The notes under the pieces were generated by a model, which was not told where the DNA came from, did not search any database, and worked only from the letters and a program-made list of their open reading frames with translations. A DNA stretch of 39,806 nucleotides from Candidatus Aenigmatarchaeota archaeon (GTDB lineage Archaea > Aenigmatarchaeota > Aenigmatarchaeia > GW2011-AR5 > JACRMX01), in assembly GCA_018304635.1 (NCBI GenBank), contig JAGVVW010000051.1, positions 1 through 39,806 of the forward strand, given 5' to 3'. This document shows positions 31,672 to 39,683 of the stretch, in pieces. Every line of letters begins with the position of its first letter. Position 1 is the stretch's first letter. The position numbers were made by a program, and so were the translations under genes.

Positions 31672-32588
31672 TTCCACCAACCCGTGTTTTGCTGATACCA
31701 TTCTATTGTTTTTTCAAGACCCTGTTCTATAGTATGTTTCGGCTTCCATCCGAGTTTTTTGATTTTGGTTATATCCAAAGAATATTTTTGGTCATGCCCG
31801 GGCCTATCCTGTACAAATTGTATGAGAGTTTCCATCTTGTTCAGAATTAAAAGAATTTTTTTAGCAATAACTACATTCTGGCATTCTTGTTTTCCAGCGA
31901 TATTATATATCTCTCCTTTTTTTCCTTTTCTGCATACTGCATCTATTCCGCTGCAGTTGTCTTCAACAAAAATCCAGTCTCGAACATTTTTACCATTGCC
32001 GTATATTGGCAGAGGCATATCCTGAATTGCATTTGTTATAAGTTTTGATATTAATTTTTCAGGGTTTTGATAAGGGCCATAGTTATTTGAAGACCTTGTT
32101 ATTAGTGCATCAAGATTATATGTATTGACATAAGATAATACAAGCAGATCTGCACCAGCTTTTGTAGCTGAGTAAGGATTTCCAGGGTTAAGAATACTTG
32201 ATTCTTTGGAAGGTTTTGATACAGAGCCATAAACTTCGTCAGTGCTTATGTGGATAAATTTTTTATTATGCCTGCGGCACAGCTCCAGAAGATTTTGCAC
32301 TCCGAGTATATTGCTTTTTACAAATATAGAAGATTCCTGAATGCTCCTGTCTACATGAGTTTCAGCTGCGAAATTTATAATTATGTCAGAATTCTCAACA
32401 GGCAGGTTTTTATCGCAAATATCCCTGCGAATAAATATATGACGTTTGTCTTTAACAAGATTTTTTTTGTTTCCTGCATAAGTAAGCTTGTCAACATTCG
32501 TTACAGTGGCATCAGGATAATTTTTTAGAACATAATGCACAAAGTTTGTCCCTATAAATCCTGCACCGCCTGTCACCATGATGTTCAT
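31668..32588 (-). CDS. rmlB: dTDP-glucose 4,6-dehydratase
   Basis: 306 residues, extended SDR. Motifs: GGAGFIGTNFVHYVLKNYPD (NAD), NVDKLTYAGNKKNL, AAETHVDRSI, STDEVYGS and the catalytic YSATK, with SSNNYGPYQ and VRDWIFVEDNC. It converts dTDP-glucose to dTDP-4-keto-6-deoxyglucose. It is translationally coupled to the downstream epimerase and lies 184 bp downstream of rmlA on the same strand. Confidence 0.95.
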   Translation of the reverse strand: MNIMVTGGAGFIGTNFVHYVLKNYPDATVTNVDKLTYAGNKKNLVKDKRHIFIRRDICDKNLPVENSDIIINFAAETHVDRSIQESSIFVKSNILGVQNLLELCRRHNKKFIHISTDEVYGSVSKPSKESSILNPGNPYSATKAGADLLVLSYVNTYNLDALITRSSNNYGPYQNPEKLISKLITNAIQDMPLPIYGNGKNVRDWIFVEDNCSGIDAVCRKGKKGEIYNIAGKQECQNVVIAKKILLILNKMETLIQFVQDRPGHDQKYSLDITKIKKLGWKPKHTIEQGLEKTIEWYQQNTGWWK

Positions 32589-32673
32589 TTAGTCCACTTC
32601 CTTTGGCAAAATATTTTTATAGCATAACTTCACTATTCTTCCAGAAGAAAACCAATGTTTCTCCAAATCGAAA

Positions 32674-32708
32674 GACGCATTTTGTTTCTGACTTTACCAA
32701 AATGCGTC
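32674..32708. terminator. Hairpin between rmlA and rmlB
   Basis: GACGCATTTTG and CAAAATGCGTC form perfect 11-bp arms around 13 nt. A similar stem beginning GACGCA is at 37548-37578. On the minus strand it follows rmlA, so it could end that transcript or stabilise a processed rmlB mRNA. Confidence 0.45.
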
Positions 32709-32714
32709 AAGTTG

Positions 32715-32754
32715 TTTAACCCCTTTCCTTTCTATTTAACCCCTTTCCTTTCTA
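32715..32754. repeat. Perfect 20-bp tandem duplication
   Basis: TTTAACCCCTTTCCTTTCTA occurs twice without spacer. The minus strand reads TAGAAAGGAAAGGGG, purine-rich, just after the rmlA stop. No function is visible; the exactness suggests a recent slippage event. Confidence 0.6.
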
Positions 32755-32772
32755 GTTCGTTGCACATTATCT

Positions 32773-33852
32773 CTATAACATCACTTCGCTGTTTTCGCCC
32801 AGTACTAATCGTTTTGCTTTCGGCATATTGGCATTTGTTTTTATTTTGACATGCCTACCTATTAAGCTGTCCATAATTCTCTGGCTGCCTGTATCTATTT
32901 CAGAATCACCCATTATTATACTGGATTCAATCTCGCTATTTTTTATTATAGTGTTATCACCAACAGATGTATAGGGGCCGATATATGTTTCGTTGCATAT
33001 TTTGCAGTTATTTCCTATGATAACAGGCCCGCGAATTACTGCACCATTTTCTACAATGCTGTTCTCACCAATATTCACAATGCCGATTATTTTTGCTTCG
33101 GGCATGATAGTGCCTTTTATTTCGTGCCTGAGGTCATTCAACACCATGTGATTTGCATGCAAAACATCATCTACATTTCCTGTGTCATCCCACCATCCGG
33201 AAACTTCATGTGATATTATTTTCTTTTTTAGCTCAATTAATTTCTGGATAGCATTTGTTATTTCCAGCTCACCGCGCCTGGATGGTTCTATTGCATCAAT
33301 TGCTTGGAATATTGTGGTTTTGAAAAGATAAACACCAACTATTGCTCTATTGCTTTTTGGCATTGCTGGTTTTTCTTCAACACCAATTATTCTTCCATTT
33401 GCATCCAGCTCAGCAACACCAAAGCTGCCTGGGTTTTTGACTTCTGTAACTAAAATGCTTGCGGCAGCATCAGAATTTTCAAATTCATTTACAAATTCTT
33501 TTATACCTGATTTTAGCATATTATCTCCAAGATAAACTACAAAATCATCTATTCCGAGATAAGTTTGGGCTGTTTTTACTGCATGTGCTAGACCAAGAGG
33601 CCCGCTCTGCCTTATATAAGTTATATCAGCTCCCCATTTACTGCCATTACCTGCAGAATCTTTTATCTGCTGTATGCGTTCGTCAGTATAGCCTACGACT
33701 ATTCCAATTTCTTTTATGCCTGCATTGACAAGGTCTTCTATTACATAATGCAATACAGGTTTGTTAGCTATCGGTATAAGCTGTTTTGGTCCGGTATGCG
33801 TCAGCGGCCGTAATCGTTTGCCAAGTCCGCCAGCAAGAATCAGCCCTTTCAT
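32773..33852 (-). CDS. rmlA: Glucose-1-phosphate thymidylyltransferase, long archaeal form
   Basis: 359 residues. The N-terminal nucleotidyltransferase domain (1-240) has GLILAGGLGKRLRPLTHTGP with the PKQLIPIANKP lysine motif, VYLGDNML, EEKPAMPKSNRAIVGVYLF and WWDDTGNVDDVL. The C-terminal domain (245-359) is a left-handed beta-helix of hexapeptides (VIIGNNCKICNETYIGPYTS). It makes dTDP-glucose from dTTP and glucose-1-phosphate, the first step for the sugars processed by RmlB, the epimerase and the DegT enzyme. Confidence 0.93.
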   Translation of the reverse strand: MKGLILAGGLGKRLRPLTHTGPKQLIPIANKPVLHYVIEDLVNAGIKEIGIVVGYTDERIQQIKDSAGNGSKWGADITYIRQSGPLGLAHAVKTAQTYLGIDDFVVYLGDNMLKSGIKEFVNEFENSDAAASILVTEVKNPGSFGVAELDANGRIIGVEEKPAMPKSNRAIVGVYLFKTTIFQAIDAIEPSRRGELEITNAIQKLIELKKKIISHEVSGWWDDTGNVDDVLHANHMVLNDLRHEIKGTIMPEAKIIGIVNIGENSIVENGAVIRGPVIIGNNCKICNETYIGPYTSVGDNTIIKNSEIESSIIMGDSEIDTGSQRIMDSLIGRHVKIKTNANMPKAKRLVLGENSEVML

Positions 33853-34210
33853 AAAAACAATATGTCATGAAAGATTTAATGCTTTTCGATTCCTTTCGAT
33901 TTATAAATGTGGTTTCCCACGTATAAAGAATGGCATCCGAAAGCTTAAAAATAAAGGTAGAACTCAAAAAGATCTTCGGAGTTACTGTAAAATCTCTTTC
34001 TACAATCTGGATGTGGTGTCAAATATTTGTTTCACATACAATAACTATTTTCAAAAATTTAGCGGAAATTTTGCATATAGATGAAACCGTGATATGCCAT
34101 CTTATCCATTCGCAATAAGCAAAGTATTTGACCATACCAGAAAATGGCTTCGCCATAAATCCTAAAATAGCCGAGCCATTTTAGGCTGCAAATAAAATGT
34201 ATTCTATACT
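33853..34210. other. Gene-poor stretch with repeat copy 2 and terminator hairpins
   Basis: It holds the second CCCACGTATAAAGAATGGCA (33916-33935), a 62-codon ORF starting there (33930-34118) of doubtful reality, and two hairpins before the flavoprotein relic: ATGGC-TTC-GCCAT (34144-34156) and CCTAAAAT...ATTTTAGG (34161-34185). The last is a likely terminator for the leftward redox operon. Confidence 0.45.
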
Positions 34211-34975
34211 TTATTTACAGACATGAACCGTATCTCTTATATCATAAATTGTCATTTTGTTTTTAATCGCATAAGCTGCAGTTGTAATTATATCAGCAGC
34301 CATCGGCCCGATAATATGAACACCGATAATAACTTTCGTTTCAGGTTCAACAACCATTCTAATCAAACCTCTGGTGTCTTTAATTGCTGCTGCCTTTTCT
34401 ACATGATCTAGTGTTATTGTTCTGCACAGACAAACATTATGTTCTTTCATGTATTCTTCTTCGGTTTTGTTTGCGTTTTCAAACATATTAAAAATCGCAA
34501 AATTGCCTTGTTTTGCTGCTATTGTTTCAAGAGGCATTAATCCTGTAACATCGCCAGCAGCGTAAATGTGTTTTTGAGACGTTTGCATATAGTCATTTAC
34601 TTTGACAAATCCTCGCTCGTCAAGCTCAATACCGGCTTTTTCTGTTTCAAGAAGTTTTGTGTGCGGTTGTAGGCCAGTAGCAATCATCAATTTTTCAGCT
34701 TTCAGATTTTTCCTTCTTCCATCAATTTCGGCCGCTAGTTCAACCCCATCTTTTGTTTTCTTTATCTTTTTTGTCTTGGCTTTTGTGTAAATAGAAATTC
34801 CCTCTTCTTCTAAATATTTTTGCAATTTTTCGCCAAGCAGAGAATCAAACTTTGGAATGACTCTTTCTGAATGTTGAAGAACTATAACCTTAATTCCAAA
34901 ATGATGGAAAATCTGAGAAAACTCCATGCCAAGAGGACCGCCGCCAATTATAATTAAGTCGTATTCTCTAGCCAT
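34211..34975 (-). pseudogene. MerA/dihydrolipoamide dehydrogenase-like flavoprotein with internal deletion
   Basis: 254 residues, about 55% of the family length. The start MAREYDLIIIGGG is the normal N-terminal FAD-binding start, but it runs straight into PLGMEFSQIFHHFGIKVIVL, which belongs to the second (NAD) Rossmann motif. The part between, including the redox Cys pair, is missing. The later FAD motif (IYAAGDVTGLMPLETIAAKQ) and the dimerisation domain up to DTVHV remain, and then the protein ends early (CK) before the family's His-containing tail. Recombination between the two GGG-encoding repeats explains the deletion. Disulfide-reductase activity is not expected. Confidence 0.75.
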
Positions 34976-35060
34976 TTCAAACTACCTATAATCTTCTAAC
35001 TTTGTTTGAGTCTAATTCTTTTTCAAGTATGTTGCAACATTTTTCCATTTTAACAACTTC

Positions 35061-35441
35061 CTATTTAACTACCAATTCTCCTCTCATTCCACTATGACCA
35101 TTGCCACAGAATATCGAACAGTAAAATGAGAATGCCCCTGTTTTGCCTGCAACAAATTCCACGTCTATCATTTTTCCTGGTTCGAGTTTCTCATTCACAC
35201 CAAACTCGTTTATTGTGAAACCGTGTGTTACATCAACACTTTTTATTTTTAATTTTACTGTATCGCCCTTATTGACAGTTATAATATTTGGCTCAAAACT
35301 AAATTGACTTGCTGTTATTTGAAATTCTTTGATTTCTCCGGTTGATGTTATAGTTGTTGGCTGAGTTTTTTGTTGCTCAGTACATCCACCTACTATAACC
35401 ACAAATACAAATAATAGTATCAAAGACCAGAATCTTTTCAT
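35061..35441 (-). CDS. Membrane-anchored cupredoxin with CuA-type site
   Basis: 126 residues. A lipoprotein-like signal (LILLFVFVVIVGGC, lipobox Cys about 20) is followed by a single cupredoxin domain. Copper ligands are visible: His in DVTHGFTI and the loop CSIFCGNGHSGM, which has the two Cys, His and Met of the binuclear CuA centre of cytochrome oxidase subunit II and nitrous oxide reductase. There is no oxidase gene nearby. It may act as an electron carrier or in copper handling outside the cell. It is part of the ArsR-headed operon. Confidence 0.85.
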   Translation of the reverse strand: MKRFWSLILLFVFVVIVGGCTEQQKTQPTTITSTGEIKEFQITASQFSFEPNIITVNKGDTVKLKIKSVDVTHGFTINEFGVNEKLEPGKMIDVEFVAGKTGAFSFYCSIFCGNGHSGMRGELVVK

Positions 35442-35524
35442 GTCTTATCTCCTAAATCACAATTCCATAAACCTGAAATAAAATATGCAAAATAAGTATC
35501 AGCATTACCATTTATTTTTCACCT

Positions 35525-36010
35525 TTATTTTATTCTACATTTATGAATAGTTGAAACCATATATAAAATTGTTGCTAATAAAATTAGTATAGTAAATATC
35601 TTCACGATAAGTCCAAATTGTGCTATGGATAACCCTATTGCGAATGTAGTGCTTGTGAATGATAGAAGAAGAGGTGCACATCCCGGACATGCTGAAGTGA
35701 AAAACGCTGGAATTACTGCAAAATATCCGTACTTATTTTTATAGCTGGCAATTTTCATCTTCAAATTAAAAACACTTAATGTTATTGCAGACCCTGATAA
35801 AATTGAAATAACAACTAAAAATAATATATTTGGTAATGTCCATAAATCAGCTCTGATATAAAAATCTGGAAGCAATATGATGTTCCATGCGAAGACATAT
35901 ACAAAAGAGAAGATAGCTATCATGACGATGAATAAACTTACATAGTTTCTATTAGAGAAAACTATCCTCACACCATCTAATACATTTTTTATCTTGATAT
36001 ATCTCAACAT
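35525..36010 (-). CDS. Small polytopic membrane protein with ACPGCAP motif
   Basis: 161 residues with four or five hydrophobic segments. TSACPGCAPLLLSF (about 108) places a Cys-x2-Cys pair at the start of a membrane helix, as in thiol-disulfide or metal transporters. Together with the thioredoxin-like relic upstream and the cupredoxin downstream, a role in passing electrons or metal across the membrane is plausible. I cannot place it in a named family with confidence. Confidence 0.75.
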   Translation of the reverse strand: MLRYIKIKNVLDGVRIVFSNRNYVSLFIVMIAIFSFVYVFAWNIILLPDFYIRADLWTLPNILFLVVISILSGSAITLSVFNLKMKIASYKNKYGYFAVIPAFFTSACPGCAPLLLSFTSTTFAIGLSIAQFGLIVKIFTILILLATILYMVSTIHKCRIK

Positions 36011-36024
36011 TTATTATCCCTTAA

Positions 36025-36223
36025 TTATTTCAAAAGACGACCCCTACATCCATGTTCAAGACTGCATCTTACTAGTTCCTCACGTTCTGGCATTCCTTCA
36101 AACATCTTCTGTCCATTATCAACTATTGTAGGAACTGTTCTAACCTCATGTTTTTCTGCTTCTTGCTTGCCTTCTCCTTTTGCAAGATTATATATTTTTA
36201 AATAGTTCTATATTCATAGCCAT
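36025..36223 (-). pseudogene. Thioredoxin/glutaredoxin-like gene remnant
   Basis: A perfect SD (AGGAGGTG) precedes ATG at 36223, but the frame stops after MAMNIELFKNI. In the next frame LAKGEGKQEAEKHEVRTVPT continues with IVDNGQKMFEGMPEREEL to TAA at 36025-36027. VRTVPTIV-x-NG is the cis-proline part of small thioredoxin-like proteins. The central segment with the CxxC active site is deleted and the frame broken. It lies between arsR and the ACPGCAP membrane gene. Confidence 0.7.
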
Positions 36224-36249
36224 CTTTTCACCTCCTAAATTTTTCTTGG

Positions 36250-36582
36250 TCATTTTATCACGCCGCATGATTTGTTTTTCAAAACACCACAAGATTCAAG
36301 CCTCTTACTGTATCTTTCAATATGTTTGTCTATATTGTCCAGAATTGATAGTATATGTTTCTTATCAAGTGAATAGATTTTATTCTTTCCGTTCCATTTG
36401 GAAGATACAAAACCACACGCCTCCAAACATTTCAGATTATGAGAAACTCTACTCTGTTCAAAATTCAAATCTTTACATATTTCTGTAACACTTTTTTGTT
36501 CTCTTCTGAGCAATCTAATTATTTCAAATCTAGTTTTATTTGAGAATGCCTTGAAAAACAGCCTATATGATAATTCATTCAT
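36250..36582 (-). CDS. ArsR family transcriptional regulator
   Basis: 110 residues. Winged helix: LFFKAFSNKTRFEIIRLLRR, VTEICKDLNFEQSRVSHNLK (recognition helix) and the wing KWNGKNKIYSLDKKH. The C-terminal Cys residues (ESCGVLKNKSCGVIK) and CGFVSS could bind a metal or sense thiols. The start codon overlaps a 20-bp palindrome that is probably its operator. It heads the leftward operon with the thioredoxin relic, membrane protein, cupredoxin and flavoprotein relic. Confidence 0.9.
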   Translation of the reverse strand: MNELSYRLFFKAFSNKTRFEIIRLLRREQKSVTEICKDLNFEQSRVSHNLKCLEACGFVSSKWNGKNKIYSLDKKHILSILDNIDKHIERYSKRLESCGVLKNKSCGVIK

Positions 36583-36600
36583 ATGATAAAGTTATCATAT
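36581..36600. promoter_or_regulatory. ArsR operator palindrome over the start codon
   Basis: ATATGATAAAGTTATCATAT has perfect 9-bp arms with a 2-nt centre. The arsR ATG (36580-36582) overlaps one end, and a TATA-like TTTAAATAG lies at about 36603-36611 on the minus strand, so the transcript is probably leaderless and self-repressed. Confidence 0.65.
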
Positions 36601-36666
36601 ATACTATTTAAATATTTTGAGAACTCTGATTGTCTTCAAAATCTGAATAGTGAATGTTTTCTTCAT

Positions 36667-36687
36667 TTGAATACCGGAGGTATTCAA
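36667..36687. terminator. Hairpin TTGAATACC/GGTATTCAA
   Basis: Perfect 9-bp arms around GGA, 52 bp beyond the stop of the methyltransferase gene (minus strand) and upstream of arsR. It is a likely terminator for the methyltransferase transcript. Confidence 0.45.
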
Positions 36688-36738
36688 TGTCTCGAAGACC
36701 ATTAGGTTTTGCAAAGTTCTCAGGTATTGATTGATTAA

Positions 36739-37419
36739 TTATGCGGTGTTCTCTAAGTTAACAGAACCTTTTCTTGCAATCACTGTATAGTTCAGCGTAT
36801 CACCCTGCTTCTTATAAATTCTGTCAAGCTTGAAAAACATATACTGCAATATGGCGCATAATGGAAAATATACAGCTCTTGCAATAATCGATTTCCTGTG
36901 AGAAAGGAATAATACTAAACGCTGCCCAGCTGTTGCCATTGTGCCACTGTCTTTTTCAAGTCTGATTATTTCAAAGCCTGTTTTTTTGAATAAATATTCC
37001 AGACCATATATGGTAAAACGGTAAAAATCTCTCGGTTCTTCATGCAATCCCCATACCAGAGGTACAGTCAAAATAATAATGCCACCTTTTTTTAAAACCC
37101 TGAAACTTTCTTTTAAAAATAATTCTGGTTCAGGGACATGCTCAAGAACCTGATTGCACAGCACTGTATTAACATAGCCTGATTTTATAGGCAGTTCGAA
37201 TCCATCACCTAAAACATCGGCCTTGTGATTTCTGTTTGGAGTGGATGGATGTTCAAGTCCAATATATGATGAAACCACAGGTTTGAAAATGCCGTAATAA
37301 GGCTTTCTTCCGCAGCCTATGTCCAGCAAGGTTCCAGAAGCATATCCTAAAGATTTTTTCATTGATTCTTCGATAAGAATATTTGATATTCTATAGGGGT
37401 TGAACCACGTATATCTCAT
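36739..37419 (-). CDS. SAM-dependent methyltransferase, class I
   Basis: 226 residues. Motif I is LLDIGCGRKPYY (about residue 34), then YIGLEHP (acidic end of strand 2), LCNQVLEHVPEPELFLKESF (motif IV region) and RVLKKGGIIILTVPLVWGLH. This resembles the Methyltransf_11 group found in polysaccharide and glycan loci. The substrate is unknown; a sugar or lipid-linked glycan is likely from the neighbouring GT4 gene, which lies upstream on the same strand, separated by hairpin-rich DNA. Confidence 0.88.
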   Translation of the reverse strand: MRYTWFNPYRISNILIEESMKKSLGYASGTLLDIGCGRKPYYGIFKPVVSSYIGLEHPSTPNRNHKADVLGDGFELPIKSGYVNTVLCNQVLEHVPEPELFLKESFRVLKKGGIIILTVPLVWGLHEEPRDFYRFTIYGLEYLFKKTGFEIIRLEKDSGTMATAGQRLVLFLSHRKSIIARAVYFPLCAILQYMFFKLDRIYKKQGDTLNYTVIARKGSVNLENTA

Positions 37420-37701
37420 ATATTAATTACGTAGTTTATTTTTATATTATTGAGTTCGTTTTGTGTATTATTCATTCTAATTCCTTTGGAATTACATGTG
37501 TCGTAAACACTTCATGTTTACAACATTTTCAGCCTCCAACGAACCATGACGCACCTGACAGATTTTTATAGGTGCGTCTCGTTTACTGGATGAAGAGCCT
37601 GAAAAAATTTTTTACATCTTAAATTATACCCGATTTTCTTTGCTTCCAATGAAATTTGAGCAAAGAAAATCTTTATCATGCTTAAAATGAACCCAACCTT
37701 A
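37420..37701. other. Intergenic stretch with two hairpin elements
   Basis: No gene is visible. GACGCACCT/AGGTGCGTC (37548-37578) is a 9-bp stem whose GACGCA start recalls the stem at 32674. GTAAACACTTCATGTTTAC at 37503-37521 is a further inverted repeat. The element at 37611-37684 is described separately. Confidence 0.5.
37611..37684 (+). repeat. Intergenic hairpin element, copy 2
   Basis: ATACCCGATTTTCTTTGC, loop, GCAAAGAAAATC then TTTATCAT. A perfect 12-bp stem. It matches copy 1 (18771-18838) in flanks and stem, while loop bases differ. Here it follows the GT4 gene on the opposite strand, 30 bp from its stop codon. Confidence 0.6.
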
Positions 37702-38847
37702 TTATATACTGAAATTCTCTATTAAATTTTTATAAACCTTTACTGTACCTGTAGCCATCTTTTCCTTACTGAATTTTCCAACAGCATCTTTTCGTCCCTG
37801 CTTCCCGAGTTCTGAGCTTAATTTTCTGTTTTCAAGCAGTTTTATACAGGCATTTGACAGCTCCTGAATATCTCCGGGTTTTATAAGTATTCCATTTTTG
37901 GAATTAACAGCTGTTGGCACGCTTCCCAGATCAGATACAACAACAGGCTTTGCACATGCCATTGCTTCAATTATTGTCAGGTCATATCCGTTTTGCTGCA
38001 TTGTCGGATTTACAAAGACAGAGCATGCATTGAAGCATTCAGGTAGTTTGTTAAACGAAACAAAGCCCATGAATTTCACATCATTTAGTTTGAGTTGTTT
38101 TGTAATATTTTCCAGCTCTTCTCTGTAAGGCCCATCACCTATAAGAATTAATTCCACATCAGATACCTTTTCAGTTATCTTCGGCATGGCCATTATTATA
38201 TTTTGAATGCCTTTTTGCTTTATAAAACGCGCCATTGCCAGAATTATTTTTTTATTATCATGTTTTCCAGGCCTGAAAAGGTCTGTGTCAATGCCATTAT
38301 AAACCCTGAAAATTTTTTTATCGGGAAAATTGTAAAATTTCTTCAGCAAAACTGCCTGCTCATTGCTCGTGGCAATAATGCCATCACACCTGCGAATTTT
38401 GTATGAGTCTCTTATATATCTTAAGAAAAAACTTCCGGTTAAGCCGGCTTTAATCAGGGGATTTTTATTTATTTTCATATTTGTCCTGAATTCATCCAAA
38501 AGTGTGCCATGGAATGACATTACAATCGGGATGTCCGGCCTTTTCCCCGAAAGAATTCCAAAAGCCCCTGAACTCTGGCTGTGGATAATATCAAATTTTT
38601 TTTTGCCATGAAGTTCCAGAAACTTTTCTCTGCTTTTTACCCAGAAATTTTTTGAGTAATTTCCGGGTTTTGTTCCGTGAAGAAAATAATAGTTTTTTGG
38701 TTTTTGCTTCAGTTCTTTGTCAAGATCTGTTGTTATTACAATAACCTCGTGCTGTTTATTCAGCTCGTTCACAAGCATTTCAATATGGTCTTCCATTCCA
38801 CCCGTGTGGTGGTAAGCAGTTGAGCGGGTGAACATGCATATTCTCAT
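37702..38847 (-). CDS. Glycosyltransferase family 4
   Basis: 381 residues, GT-B fold. N-terminal GGMEDHIEMLVNEL glycine-rich acceptor-side motif; VMSFHGTLLDEF; C-terminal donor-binding domain from FRVYNGIDTDLFRPGKHDNK, with ILAMARFIKQKGIQNIIMAM, LIGDGPYREELENI, FVNPTMQQNGYDLTIIEAMA and CAKPVVVSDLGSVP (the E-x7-E type motif appears as DLTIIEAMACAKP, with the first Glu replaced by Asp). It transfers a sugar from a nucleotide donor to a lipid or glycan acceptor on the cytoplasmic face. It likely uses sugars from the Rml genes. Confidence 0.92.
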   Translation of the reverse strand: MRICMFTRSTAYHHTGGMEDHIEMLVNELNKQHEVIVITTDLDKELKQKPKNYYFLHGTKPGNYSKNFWVKSREKFLELHGKKKFDIIHSQSSGAFGILSGKRPDIPIVMSFHGTLLDEFRTNMKINKNPLIKAGLTGSFFLRYIRDSYKIRRCDGIIATSNEQAVLLKKFYNFPDKKIFRVYNGIDTDLFRPGKHDNKKIILAMARFIKQKGIQNIIMAMPKITEKVSDVELILIGDGPYREELENITKQLKLNDVKFMGFVSFNKLPECFNACSVFVNPTMQQNGYDLTIIEAMACAKPVVVSDLGSVPTAVNSKNGILIKPGDIQELSNACIKLLENRKLSSELGKQGRKDAVGKFSKEKMATGTVKVYKNLIENFSI

Positions 38848-38888
38848 GATAAATATAATAATTTAATAGCTTATATTTCATAAGAAAA

Positions 38889-39674
38889 TCATATAGATGA
38901 AAACCTGTTAATTGTTTCACATTTGCATTGTATCTCCATTCCACCCGTACCATCAAATATACACTTTCCAGTATCCCCATTGCTTGTTGTGCAGCTATTT
39001 CCTACATTTTTTCCTTTGCAGTCACTTTCACTAGTAGAACTACAGGTATTGGAATTTGATATACATACGCAATTGCTTAGGTCGTCAGGATCATTTATAG
39101 AACATGTTCCTTCTTTGCCATTTTGAGTGGTGCATGGACTCCCGTGATTTTTATTTCTGCATGCCTCAAAACTATTTTCTCCACAATCGCTACCTCTATC
39201 CGGAATGGCTGGTTGTTCACCAGATCCATCTAGTTTGCAGAAACCACTCACGCATTTATATTTTTGTCCGTATTGTTGCGATAAATAATCACACAAGTTC
39301 ACACAGCCATTTGGTGTATTTGTTTCACTATTAATATCACAAATTTCGCATTTACTCGCTTCGCAGAATTGTCCTGCACAATTATTATTTATCGGGTTAG
39401 CAGGAACACATCCTGTCATTCCATTGCATATAACTTTATCGCTGGGATCCTGTGGATCTGAATAATCACAACATATAAACCCATCAGGACATTTTTTCTC
39501 AGAACCGCAGCCAGATTTTATTACACAAACACCATTCCTGCATGCTTCACTGTTTCGGCAGTCTGCATCAGTTTTGCACGACGGAATAGTCATTGGCACT
39601 ACCGGTGACTGTGCTGTTGTTGTCGTTGTCATTGTAGCTCTCGGCCCGGTATACTTCCCAGTTGGCATTACCAT
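38889..39674 (-). CDS. Cys-rich secreted protein with repeated Cys modules
   Basis: 261 residues after the ATG at 39674, with about 40 Cys. A Thr-rich linker (ATMTTTTTAQ) is followed by WAP/EGF-like small modules (SEACRNGVCVIKSGCGSEKK) and two related C-terminal units: FEACRNKNHGSPCTTQNGKE and SESDCKGKNVGNSCTTSNGD. The frame is open upstream and reads LLLILFGIYQAA before the ATG, which looks like the hydrophobic core of a signal peptide, but no start codon lies before it. The true N-terminus is thus unclear. The SDC-x-G-x4-G-x-x-C unit is shared with the pilin-cluster protein at 922. Function is unknown, extracellular. Confidence 0.7.
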   Translation of the reverse strand: MVMPTGKYTGPRATMTTTTTAQSPVVPMTIPSCKTDADCRNSEACRNGVCVIKSGCGSEKKCPDGFICCDYSDPQDPSDKVICNGMTGCVPANPINNNCAGQFCEASKCEICDINSETNTPNGCVNLCDYLSQQYGQKYKCVSGFCKLDGSGEQPAIPDRGSDCGENSFEACRNKNHGSPCTTQNGKEGTCSINDPDDLSNCVCISNSNTCSSTSESDCKGKNVGNSCTTSNGDTGKCIFDGTGGMEIQCKCETINRFSSI

Positions 39675-39683
39675 TACAGCAGC

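Noticed and set aside
33930-34118. 62-codon ORF as a real gene
   Set aside because: No ribosome-binding site or family. The TATA-like sequence lies only a few bases before the ATG. It is mentioned only because its start is a repeated 20-mer.
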